A stretch of 6,491 bases of DNA from Syntrophomonadaceae bacterium (GTDB taxonomy: Bacteria; Bacillota_D; Dethiobacteria; DTU022). Every line of letters starts with the position of its first letter. Position 1 is the first letter of the stretch. Under the pieces are notes generated by a model. The model was given only the letters and a program-made list of their open reading frames with translations. It was not told the DNA's origin and did no database searches. This document shows positions 1 through 6,096 of this stretch, one piece after another. The position numbers and the translations under genes were made by a program. Location: the NCBI GenBank assembly GCA_003562605.1, contig PWUG01000232.1, forward strand, positions 1-6,491, read 5' to 3'.

Positions 1-201
1 ACCTATGCTTTTTCCTTAGGCGATTTCAAGGTTCCCAAAAGCAACGATACGATTGTTATGTTTGATAAGATCATGGGTACCGATAAAATGGGCCGGTACC
101 TGGAGGAAGGGCTGAGTCCGCAGGAGATTGAGGAGCGTTTCGCACCGGCAATTCGCGACTTCAAAGCAGCACGGCAGCAGTATCTCCTGCCGCAATACTA
201 A
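1..201 (+). CDS. C-terminal end of a NamZ-like (DUF1343) exo-beta-N-acetylmuramidase, 5' end outside the window
   Basis: The first 66 codons visible run in frame 1 without interruption to a TAA at 199-201. The fragment contains FDKIMGTDKM (residues 21-30 of the fragment), EEGLSPQEIEERF (35-47) and a tail of FKAARQQYLLPQY. This order of a 'GTD' helix, a 'G.SP.EI' turn and a final 'F...R..YLL.Y' matches my recollection of the end of DUF1343/NamZ proteins. Those enzymes remove N-acetylmuramic acid from the non-reducing ends of peptidoglycan fragments and often carry a signal peptide, which cannot be seen here because the N-terminus is missing. The catalytic region is also outside the window, so activity cannot be judged. 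The stop overlaps the stop of a convergent minus-strand hydrolase remnant. No clear terminator hairpin follows. Family assignment rests only on the tail. Confidence 0.7.
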   Translation, partial: TYAFSLGDFKVPKSNDTIVMFDKIMGTDKMGRYLEEGLSPQEIEERFAPAIRDFKAARQQYLLPQY

Positions 202-320
202 CTTCGGAACAAGTTGGTTTCATTTAGAAAATCAACTATTACCCGTGCAAATTCTTCTCCGCAGTCTTCCTGTAGAAAATGCCCGCCGCCCTTAATGAGG
301 TCGTATAATATTGGTATTTT
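198..320 (-). pseudogene. Remnant: C-terminus of a haloalkane-dehalogenase-like alpha/beta hydrolase
   Basis: Read on the minus strand, 302 down to 201 encodes 34 residues before a TAG at 200-198: DLIKGGGHFLQEDCGEEF, then a helix-like ARVIVDFLNE and the end TNLFRS. The GGGHFLQED block is the signature around the catalytic histidine of haloalkane dehalogenase-like alpha/beta hydrolases, followed by the usual last helix (G-E-E-x-A...I..FL). Upstream the frame is closed by a TGA at 323-321 and the similarity fades near base 302; the rest of an expected gene of about 300 codons would have to overlap the GTPase gene and is absent. There is no start codon or ribosome binding site for so short a product. 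Its stop overlaps the stop of the NamZ-like gene, which is how an intact convergent neighbour would sit. I read it as the surviving 3' end of a deleted gene, not an expressed protein. The family call is from motif memory. Confidence 0.6.
304..309 (+). promoter_or_regulatory. Candidate -10 box (TATAAT) for the GTPase gene
   Basis: A perfect TATAAT lies 68 bases before the GTG start of the GTPase gene. No good -35 box is seen 16-18 bases upstream, where the sequence is GC-rich and falls inside the hydrolase remnant, and there is no TGn extension. It is a plausible promoter element only because of its position and its exact match; if used, transcription would start near 316 and the leader would include the inverted repeat at 324-353. 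Confidence 0.3.
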
Positions 321-323
321 TCA

Positions 324-353
324 GATTTCTGATTTAGAATAGGACCAGAAATC
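324..353 (+). promoter_or_regulatory. Inverted repeat in the GTPase gene leader
   Basis: GATTTCTG (324-331) and CAGAAATC (346-353) are perfect 8-base reverse complements separated by 14 bases. The repeat sits just downstream of the candidate -10 box and ends 8 bases before the ribosome binding site at 362-368. It could be an operator or a leader hairpin. The stem is AT-rich and weak, and no U-run follows, so it is not a terminator. Chance occurrence is possible. Confidence 0.3.
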
Positions 354-376
354 CATGATGTAGAGGAGATGCGCCT

Positions 377-1714
377 GTGAAGAAAAAGAATGTCATTATC
401 ATTGGTGCCGCGGGTAGAGATTTTCATAACTTCAACACATACTACCGTGACAATGACGGTTACAGGGTGGTGGCGTTTACAGCAGCTCAAATACCGGATA
501 TCGAAGATCGGCTATATCCAGCTCTGCTGGCAGGTAGTTTATACCCAGACGGAATTCCCATTTACTCAGAAGAGAGGCTATCTCAGCTGATTAAGGATTT
601 ACAGGTGGATGAGTGTGTTTTTTCATACAGCGATGTAAGTTACGGTGCGGTAATGGGTATCAGCGCAATTGTCAACGCCTCTGGTGCTGATTTCAAATTA
701 CTGGGGCCGAACAGTACAATGCTGAAGAGCAGCAAGCCTGTCATATCTGTATGTGCTGTCAGAACCGGTTGTGGTAAAAGCCAGACCTCGCGTAAAGTCA
801 TTAAACTGTTAATGGATCGCAATCTCAATGCAATTGTAATCAGGCACCCTATGCCCTATGGCGACCTCGAGAAGCAAAAATTGCAGAGATTTGCTTCTTT
901 GGATGATTTACAGAAACATAATTGCACGATTGAGGAAATGGAAGAGTACGAGCCGCATATCGTACGCGGCAATATTATCTACGCCGGTGTAGACTACGAA
1001 GCTATCTTAAGAGCAGCTGAAAATGATCCTGCCGGCTGTGATCTAATCGTATGGGATGGTGGTAACAATGACTTCTCTTTTTACCAGCCGGACCTGGCCA
1101 TTACATTGCTGGACCCGCACCGCCCTGATCATGAAATAAGCTACTATCCGGGAGAAGTTAATTTAAGAACAGCTGATGTGGCGATCATCAACAAAGTCGA
1201 CAGCGCCAACCAGGAGTCGATTCGCAGAGTGGAAAACAATATTCGCAACATTAACCCCGGCGCTGTAATCATTAAAGCCGAATCTAAAATTACTGTAAGC
1301 GATCCCCAATTGATTGAAGGAAAGAGAGTTTTAGCGGTAGAAGACGGGCCTACCCTGACCCATGGAGAGATGAAAATCGGGGCCGGTACAATTGCTTCGC
1401 AACGCTACGGAGCAATAGAACTTGTCGATCCCCGCCCCTATATAGTTGGCAAACTGGTCGAAACTTTTGAGACTTACAAGGATATTGGCATACTGTTGCC
1501 TGCAATGGGCTACGATGAACAACAGTTGAGAGATCTTGAAGAAACCATTAATAATACTGATTGCGACTCTGTAGTTATAGGCACCCCAATAGATCTGTCC
1601 AGAATTATTAAAATCAACAAGCCTTTTGTGCGGGTTAATTATGAATTAGCTGAAGTGGGCAGTCCCAATCTTAATGAAGTATTAAATGATTTTATTGAAA
1701 AGCACAAACTGTAA
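377..1714 (+). CDS. Predicted GTPase of the cyclic 2,3-diphosphoglycerate synthetase family (COG2403-like)
   Basis: 445 residues from a GTG start; AGAGGAG at 362-368 lies 8 bases upstream and supports this start. The N-terminal part opens with NVIIIGAAGRDFHNFN (residues 5-20), a nucleotide-binding-like beta-loop characteristic of this family. A P-loop-like segment follows, AVRTGCGKSQ (127-136), in which the first Walker A glycine is not conserved. IVWDGGNNDF (224-233) fits the Walker B/switch position, and NKVD (272-275) matches the guanine-specificity motif NKxD. A conserved-looking EDGPTLTHG is at 322-330. The family takes its name from the methanogen enzyme that makes cyclic 2,3-diphosphoglycerate, a thermoprotectant. 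Bacterial members are usually annotated only as GTPases, and their reaction is not known to me. The length is close to that of the archaeal enzyme (about 460). No signal peptide or membrane segment is seen, so it should be cytosolic. The gene stands alone, with gaps of 175 and 232 bases on either side. It looks more AT-rich than the genes downstream. Family call is firm, substrate unknown. Confidence 0.85.
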   Translation: MKKKNVIIIGAAGRDFHNFNTYYRDNDGYRVVAFTAAQIPDIEDRLYPALLAGSLYPDGIPIYSEERLSQLIKDLQVDECVFSYSDVSYGAVMGISAIVNASGADFKLLGPNSTMLKSSKPVISVCAVRTGCGKSQTSRKVIKLLMDRNLNAIVIRHPMPYGDLEKQKLQRFASLDDLQKHNCTIEEMEEYEPHIVRGNIIYAGVDYEAILRAAENDPAGCDLIVWDGGNNDFSFYQPDLAITLLDPHRPDHEISYYPGEVNLRTADVAIINKVDSANQESIRRVENNIRNINPGAVIIKAESKITVSDPQLIEGKRVLAVEDGPTLTHGEMKIGAGTIASQRYGAIELVDPRPYIVGKLVETFETYKDIGILLPAMGYDEQQLRDLEETINNTDCDSVVIGTPIDLSRIIKINKPFVRVNYELAEVGSPNLNEVLNDFIEKHKL

Positions 1715-1718
1715 AGGT

Positions 1719-1746
1719 CCCTGATAAAATCACTTTTATCTAAGGG
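1719..1746 (+). terminator. Hairpin after the GTPase gene, possible terminator
   Basis: Four bases after the stop, CCCTGATAAAA (1719-1729) pairs with TTTTATC (1734-1740) and AGGG (1743-1746), leaving a two-base bulge and a TCAC loop. The 11 pairs would make a stable 3' end structure. No U-tract follows, so classical intrinsic termination is unproven; it may instead protect the mRNA end. Confidence 0.4.
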
Positions 1747-1857
1747 GCGTACCTGGGTCTCCAATCCCGGCGCCGGGGCGCCCTGCATGCTTGTATTGCC
1801 TAAAAGATTCTTTTAACTTTCCCCCTGTCAACCCCAAACATAAACACCAGTTTCTTT

Positions 1858-1896
1858 TTTACATGACATATATGTGTCCCTTTGGCCGCCTACAAT
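1858..1896 (+). promoter_or_regulatory. Weak candidate promoter region of the ARPP-1-like gene
   Basis: TACAAT at 1891-1896 is one mismatch from a -10 box and lies 51 bases before the start codon. The -35 position is poor (ATATAT at a 17-base spacing); the better TTTACA at 1858-1863 is 27 bases away, too far. Between them is a perfect 10-base palindrome, ACATATATGT (1866-1875), which could be an operator half or chance in AT-rich sequence. The rest of the 1715-1946 gap shows only two adjacent GGCGCC palindromes (1769-1774 and 1777-1782) and no gene. Confidence 0.2.
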
Positions 1897-1946
1897 GAAA
1901 GTAACACCCTGCTCCAGCACTTAAAAACGAAAGGAGGCTAAAGAAA

Positions 1947-2933
1947 ATGGCTATTACAATAAATGATTTTACAGCCCAGGTAAAAATCAAGGAACCCCGC
2001 ACCAGCGGCAAGTTGACCTTATTTCCCCTCTTTGCCGAAAAGAGCCTGGATCGCGATCAGCTGAACTACCTGCTCCTGGAGGAAGCACTCGACAGCGGCT
2101 CTTTCGAGATCGGTGAAGTCAGCGAATCGGGCGATGTAAACACCGTGATCATCGCCAACATGACCGGAAAGCCGGTTCTCATCCTTGACGGGGAAGAGAT
2201 ATTAGGCGCCAAGCAGAACCGCATGGTCAATGCCACCATACTTGTAGCGGCCGATCAAAAAACCGAGGTCCCGGTCAGCTGTGTCGAGCGCGGGCGCTGG
2301 CATTACAATACCGATAAGTTTGCTAAATCGGATGCTTTCGGTTACAGCACCCTGCGCAAGCAGAAAGCCGCGCAGGTTTCATTCAACTTGGAAGCCGAAC
2401 AGCGCTTAGATGCCGACCAGGGCGAGATCTGGGCCGAAATTGACCGCACCCACGACCGCATGGGAACCCATTCGCCCACCGGTGCGCTTCATGAAACCTA
2501 CAGGCAGCATGATGAAGAGCTAAATAAAATGGTTGAAGATTTACAACCGCTGGCCGGCCAACTCGGCGTGGCCGTATATATCAACAACCGTTTTGTCTGT
2601 CTCGATCTCTTCGACCAGCCTGCTACATTGGAAAAACTCTGGCCCAGGCTCCTGAAGAGCTATGCCGTCGAGGCCCTAAACACACCGGGCCGCGAAAGCA
2701 GCAAACCAAAACCGGAACCGGCAAAGATTGTCGAAGCAATCGACAAAAGCAAATACCTGACCTACCCCTCGGTAGGCCACGGCCAGGACCTGCGCTTAAA
2801 CGGCCCCGGGATCATCGGGGCAGGACTGATCGTAGAAGAGCAGATTGTTCACTTAAGCGTTTTCAGCGACGTGCAGAACGAGCGCCAGGGCGACATCGGC
2901 ACCCCCCACCGCCGCAAACGTAATCTGGGCTAA
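1947..2933 (+). CDS. ARPP-1 / DUF6569-like domain protein
   Basis: 328 residues from an ATG with an excellent ribosome binding site, AAGGAGG at 1931-1937, 9 bases upstream. Nearly the whole chain appears to be one domain. Its core is ILDGEEILGAKQNRMVNA (79-96), then TEVPVSCVERGRWHY (106-120), and later IWAEIDRTHDRMG (161-173). DGEE..GAKQNR and PVSCVERGRW are the hallmarks I associate with the ARPP-1 domain (DUF6569). That domain was named from its co-occurrence with ADP-ribosylglycohydrolase and rhodanese/phosphatase-like proteins and has no established reaction to my knowledge. C113, E115, R116, R118 and W119 are candidates for conserved functional residues. A proline/lysine-rich stretch (252-259, KPKPEPAK without the first residues) links to a C-terminal beta-rich part. 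The tail HRRKRNLG is basic. No signal peptide or membrane segment is seen. The usual ADP-ribosylglycohydrolase partner is not in the window. The gene appears monocistronic, with a hairpin right after the stop. Confidence 0.75.
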   Translation: MAITINDFTAQVKIKEPRTSGKLTLFPLFAEKSLDRDQLNYLLLEEALDSGSFEIGEVSESGDVNTVIIANMTGKPVLILDGEEILGAKQNRMVNATILVAADQKTEVPVSCVERGRWHYNTDKFAKSDAFGYSTLRKQKAAQVSFNLEAEQRLDADQGEIWAEIDRTHDRMGTHSPTGALHETYRQHDEELNKMVEDLQPLAGQLGVAVYINNRFVCLDLFDQPATLEKLWPRLLKSYAVEALNTPGRESSKPKPEPAKIVEAIDKSKYLTYPSVGHGQDLRLNGPGIIGAGLIVEEQIVHLSVFSDVQNERQGDIGTPHRRKRNLG

Positions 2934-2939
2934 TAAAGC

Positions 2940-2961
2940 GGGCCCTCTCTCCAGGGGGCCC
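2940..2961 (+). terminator. GC-rich hairpin after the ARPP-1-like gene
   Basis: GGGCCCTC (2940-2947) pairs with GGGGGCCC (2954-2961), 8 pairs including one G-U, around a six-base loop, starting six bases after the stop codon. Only TTCCT follows, so the U-tract is weak. A second short hairpin (TTCCTGC 2962-2968 with GCAGGGA 2972-2978) followed by TATTGTTTT comes next and could complete termination. The position between two transcription units supports a terminator role. Confidence 0.5.
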
Positions 2962-2980
2962 TTCCTGCCCGGCAGGGATA

Positions 2981-3016
2981 TTGTTTTCCCTGTCGAATTT
3001 ATTTAATTACTACAAT
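2981..3016 (+). promoter_or_regulatory. Weak candidate promoter for the aminotransferase gene
   Basis: The AT-rich stretch after the terminator holds TTGTTT (2981-2986) with TTTAAT (3002-3007) at a short 15-base spacing, and TACAAT (3011-3016) without a good -35. Either could serve as a start for a leader of about 150 bases before the aminotransferase start at 3164. No riboswitch or clear attenuator was recognised in 3017-3147. Low confidence, given on position and partial matches only. Confidence 0.22.
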
Positions 3017-3147
3017 ATATCCCGTAAAGAAAAAGCACCGGGTAACAGACACCCAAACACTCTAAATCCCACGCCAGGCTACGTTATCTATTCCTTGTTT
3101 TCCAATCAACTAGACCGGCTTAACAAGCACGAAAAAATCGAATTGGA

Positions 3148-3155
3148 AGAGGAGG
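3148..3155 (+). promoter_or_regulatory. Ribosome binding site that sets the aminotransferase start at 3164
   Basis: AGAGGAGG is a near-perfect Shine-Dalgarno sequence 8 bases before the ATG at 3164. The reading frame stays open upstream to a TTG at 2981, but that TTG sits inside the hairpin region after the previous gene and has no ribosome binding site. The 61 extra residues it would add also look unlike protein. Confidence 0.8.
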
Positions 3156-3163
3156 CTGAAGAA

Positions 3164-4588
3164 ATGGGCAGGGATCCCGATTTGGATGACAATATGGAGC
3201 GTGAACTGGCAAAATTGTCGTTTGATCAGGCCCCTAAAATTGTATCCGAAGCGCTTCCGGGGCCGATTAGCCAGAAATTGATTGATGTCGAGGCAGAAAA
3301 CGAAACAGTTACAAGGGTGATTCCCAACGTTTTGCCCACTGTCTGGGAGAAAGCAAAAGGAGCAACGGTGCAGGACCCGGACGGCAACTATTACATTGAC
3401 CTCACTGCGGGAATCGCAGTAAACAATGTCGGCCACTGCCATCCCAGGGTATTGCAGACAATCAGCGAGCAGAGCAAATTACTGATGCATAACCCTGATG
3501 CGACGAATCCTCAACGGGTCAGGTTGGGGCAGAAACTTCAGCAGCTGGCACCGGGCAGGTTAAAAGGGAATGTGAAGATGGCTTACGGTTTAAGTGGAAG
3601 CTCTGCCGTCGAAATCGCCACCAAGTTTGCCCGGTCGGCAACCGGAAAAACTCATATTGTTGCCTTTGAGGGCGCTTATCACGGTGCGTTGGGCGTTACC
3701 CTGTCGCTGACTACTTCACAGCAGTTTCGTTCAACATACGGTCCCTTTAACCCTTACGTTTATCACGTGGGCCCGTACGCCTATTGCTACCGCTGCCCCT
3801 GGGATTTGAAGTACCCCGGCTGCGATCTGGAGTGTGCCAGGTATGTAGAAAACCAGTTGTTAGGACCCTCCAGCGGGATCGATATAGACAGTGTGGCCGC
3901 GATGATCGTAGAGCCCGTGCAGGCTGAAGGCGGGTATGTCCCGCCGCCTGATGGTTTCTTGAACGCTTTAAAAAAGACCTGTGAAAAAGCCGGTATCCTC
4001 TACATCGATGACGAAGTGCAGGCCGGAATGGGCCGCACCGGTAAGATGTTCGCTATTGAACATTACGGCGTTGATCCCGATATAATCACCCTCGGTAAAG
4101 CCCTGGGAGGAGACCTGCCCTACAGTGCGGTGATTACCGAAAACAGTGTTGCCGAGAAGCTGAGCCCCATCAGCCATATCCTCACCGCTGTCGGCAATGC
4201 CACCTCCAGTGCTGTAGCCTGTACCAATATAGAGTTATTGCACGACGGCCTGCTGGAGCGAACCGAAAAACTGGGTGCATATGCAAAAGCGGCTCTCGAA
4301 AAGATGATGGACGATATCGAAATAATCGGTGAGGTTCGCGGCAAGGGGCTCATGATCGGCATAGAGTTGGTGAAAAACAGGGATACAAAAGAGCCGATAG
4401 ACCTGGGTGAAATGATGCAAACTCTATGGTCTTTAAGAGACAAAGGTGTCCTGATACTTCCCTGCGGCCGGCATTCAAATGTTTTCCGGTTAATGCCACC
4501 CCTGGTGATTACCAAAAAACATCTCGACCAGGCCCTGGAAATAATCGGCGATGTTTTTAAAGAAGTTCAAGCAGATTTTTTGCAGTAA
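3164..4588 (+). CDS. Class III PLP-dependent aminotransferase (GABA aminotransferase/racemase-like) with cysteine-rich insertion
   Basis: 474 residues from the ATG at 3164. Class III fold markers appear in order: DPDGNYYIDLTAGIAVNNVG then HCHPRV (71-96), the phosphate-binding region GLSGSSAVE (142-150), the cofactor-stacking FEGAYHG (168-174), IVEPVQAEGGY (248-258), IDDEVQAGMGRTG (281-293) with D283 for the pyridine nitrogen, and TLGKALGGDLP (309-319) with K312 as the Schiff-base lysine. All catalytic residues are present. Between 204 and 225 lies PYAYCYRCPWD...GCDLECA, a C-x2-C...C-x3-C set (C208, C211, C220, C224) that I associate with a branch of class III enzymes that includes archaeal amino-acid aminotransferases and racemases. 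The enzyme would move an amino group between an amino acid and a keto acid, or epimerise an amino acid, in the cytosol; the substrate is not readable. The first 50 residues are an acidic helical arm. The flavoprotein gene begins 78 bases downstream and may share a transcript. Confidence 0.88.
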   Translation: MGRDPDLDDNMERELAKLSFDQAPKIVSEALPGPISQKLIDVEAENETVTRVIPNVLPTVWEKAKGATVQDPDGNYYIDLTAGIAVNNVGHCHPRVLQTISEQSKLLMHNPDATNPQRVRLGQKLQQLAPGRLKGNVKMAYGLSGSSAVEIATKFARSATGKTHIVAFEGAYHGALGVTLSLTTSQQFRSTYGPFNPYVYHVGPYAYCYRCPWDLKYPGCDLECARYVENQLLGPSSGIDIDSVAAMIVEPVQAEGGYVPPPDGFLNALKKTCEKAGILYIDDEVQAGMGRTGKMFAIEHYGVDPDIITLGKALGGDLPYSAVITENSVAEKLSPISHILTAVGNATSSAVACTNIELLHDGLLERTEKLGAYAKAALEKMMDDIEIIGEVRGKGLMIGIELVKNRDTKEPIDLGEMMQTLWSLRDKGVLILPCGRHSNVFRLMPPLVITKKHLDQALEIIGDVFKEVQADFLQ

Positions 4589-4629
4589 TATAAAACTGCC
4601 CCCTTTAGGCACCTTGCTTTCTTAAACGG

Positions 4630-4644
4630 GGTCAAAACCTGACC
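4630..4644 (+). repeat. Short inverted repeat between the aminotransferase and flavoprotein genes
   Basis: GGTCA (4630-4634) and TGACC (4640-4644) flank a five-base spacer, just before the ribosome binding site of the flavoprotein gene. The stem is only 5 pairs and no U-run follows, so it is not a convincing terminator. It may be an operator or leader hairpin, or chance. The rest of the 78-base gap has no clear promoter, which mildly favours co-transcription. Confidence 0.25.
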
Positions 4645-4666
4645 GGAAGAAAGGACGTGGCCGGCT

Positions 4667-6091
4667 GTGAGTTACAAAGTTGCCGTTGTCGGAGCAGGTC
4701 CGGGCGGGGTCCTGTTAGCCCGCGAATTGGCGCGCAGCAATATCGAGGTTACAGTCTTTGAGAAGAACTCTTTTGATGAACTGGGCCATGATTGGTCTGA
4801 TGCCGTTGAGTTTGCCGCCCTGGAAGCTGCAGGCCTTGATATGCCGATCCTGGAAGGGTTGCAGTGGAAAGGCAGCCTGGTAAAAAACACTTTAGGCGGC
4901 GAAGGTATCTTTGAAAAGCATGCAGTCCCCCGTCTGACAGTATATTCGCCCGGCAAAAAAAGCCGCAAAGAAATTGATTTTAAGATGATTACAACCGATC
5001 GCCGCCGCCTGGGCCAAATGCTTGTCAATCAGGCCGAAGCCGCCGGGGCAGTTATAAAGTATCAATATGAAGGCAAAGGCCTGCTTTTTCACGAAAACGG
5101 CAAAGAAGGCCCGGATGGGGTAGAGGTTTTCGGTTTTGTGGCCCATAACCTGGACACCGGGATAAAAGAAAAGATCGAGGCGGACGTGGTCGTTGAATCA
5201 TCCGGTTTTCAATCGGTTTTGCGCAAAAGTCTGCCGGCCTACAGCGGGCTGGCCGATCCTTTCCAGGAGAGCGATTTTGCCCTTGTCCACAGGGAAGTTC
5301 GGCCTTATAAGCCCGCAGATCCGGAAAGCAAAAGCATCCCGGACCATTACCGTTACGGTTACCACAGCGGTTACCAGTGGACCCACATTCATAATGAAGA
5401 AAGCATCGACGTCGGGGCAGGGGTCAGAAGTGATCTGCCGGGTGACGACCCGCAGGAGATCATCGAGGCCTTTATTGCCGAACACCCGGCGATTAAACCA
5501 GGCCGCATCAGGGGCGGAAGAAGCCTCTGCATCGTCGGGCGTCCCTTGACGAACTTTGCAGCCCGCGGTTTTGTGGTGCTCGGTGACGCCGCTTCGACCT
5601 CGGTACCGACTACCGGTTGCGGCGTAGGGTCTGCTATCTTTGCAGCACTCTGGGCATCCGAAGTGCTGCTCGAGGCTTCTTTAGAAAGAAGAAACGATCT
5701 GGAGAAACTGTGGGACATCAACAAAAAGTTTTACCTGGATAGCTATCGCGGGCCTTCATTTGCAGCTCTTTCAGAACTGCGGGTTATGCTGCAAACCCTG
5801 AGCCACAAGGAACTTGATTTCCTCTACAGCAAGAATTTGCTTGATGCAAATACACTGCAGGATGCCATTAACGGTCATTTCAGCCCTCCGGGGTTTATCA
5901 AAAAACTAAAAGCGCTGCAGGGCGGGCTGATCAACCCGCCGATCCTGTTGAAACTTAACCAGGCAGTCGGCAGCGCAGCGCGGGTTTATAAGCATTACAG
6001 AAACTACCCGCCTTACTGGGATTCCGAGGCCTATAAGAGCTGGAAAGAGAGTGCCTTTGATCTGCGTATCCAGCGCGATTTCCTGTACTAA
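4667..6091 (+). CDS. FAD-dependent oxidoreductase, geranylgeranyl reductase-like
   Basis: 474 residues from a GTG start; AAAGGA at 4650-4655 lies 11 bases upstream. The N-terminal VAVVGAGPGG (5-14) is the Rossmann GxGxxG for the FAD ADP moiety, and E32 at the end of the second strand (VTVFEK) fits ribose binding. DRRRLGQMLVNQA (111-123) is the usual second FAD element. GFVVLGDAASTSVPTTGCGVGSAIFAA (301-327, written here in part) holds the GD motif that binds the flavin; the residue after TTG is Cys rather than the common Glu. SGYQWTHI (234-241) followed after eight residues by GAG (250-252) fits the YxWxFP...GxG substrate motif of geranylgeranyl reductases, but with H-I in place of F-P. Family members saturate polyprenyl double bonds or hydroxylate aromatics. 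A helical C-terminal part of about 130 residues ends in an aromatic-rich YPPYWDSEAYKSW. No membrane segment. Substrate unknown; an aromatic or quinone monooxygenase-type role is an alternative. Confidence 0.8.
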   Translation: MSYKVAVVGAGPGGVLLARELARSNIEVTVFEKNSFDELGHDWSDAVEFAALEAAGLDMPILEGLQWKGSLVKNTLGGEGIFEKHAVPRLTVYSPGKKSRKEIDFKMITTDRRRLGQMLVNQAEAAGAVIKYQYEGKGLLFHENGKEGPDGVEVFGFVAHNLDTGIKEKIEADVVVESSGFQSVLRKSLPAYSGLADPFQESDFALVHREVRPYKPADPESKSIPDHYRYGYHSGYQWTHIHNEESIDVGAGVRSDLPGDDPQEIIEAFIAEHPAIKPGRIRGGRSLCIVGRPLTNFAARGFVVLGDAASTSVPTTGCGVGSAIFAALWASEVLLEASLERRNDLEKLWDINKKFYLDSYRGPSFAALSELRVMLQTLSHKELDFLYSKNLLDANTLQDAINGHFSPPGFIKKLKALQGGLINPPILLKLNQAVGSAARVYKHYRNYPPYWDSEAYKSWKESAFDLRIQRDFLY

Positions 6092-6096
6092 AGCTG

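Noticed and set aside
239..490. 83-residue minus-strand ORF overlapping the GTPase start
   Set aside because: It is in a different frame from the real hydrolase remnant, has low-complexity unlikely composition, no ribosome binding site, and overlaps a well supported gene.
1769..1782. Two GGCGCC palindromes separated by GG
   Set aside because: The two-base spacing is too short for a hairpin between them, and each palindrome alone is common in GC-rich sequence; no function can be supported.
1826..1831. Perfect TTGACA on the minus strand in the 1715-1946 gap
   Set aside because: No acceptable -10 box at 16-18 bases and no minus-strand gene downstream for it to serve.
1715..1946. Possible small RNA, riboswitch or hidden gene in the gap before the ARPP-1-like gene
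   Set aside because: Reading both strands gave no protein-like frame and no known RNA fold; only hairpins and weak promoter-like words were seen.
2981..3163. Upstream TTG start extending the aminotransferase by 61 residues
   Set aside because: The TTG lies in the hairpin region after the previous gene and has no ribosome binding site; the ATG at 3164 has a near-perfect one, and the extra residues do not look like the family's N-terminus.
3110..3442. 110-residue minus-strand ORF inside the aminotransferase gene
   Set aside because: Shadow of the coding strand: no recognisable domain, no ribosome binding site, full overlap with a motif-rich gene. The same applies to the minus-strand ORFs at 4120-4515, 4672-5028, 5198-5485 and 5389-5724.
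5193..5549. 118-residue plus-strand ORF within the flavoprotein gene
   Set aside because: Basic, serine/threonine-rich out-of-frame translation of a gene whose own frame carries the YxW and GxG motifs here.
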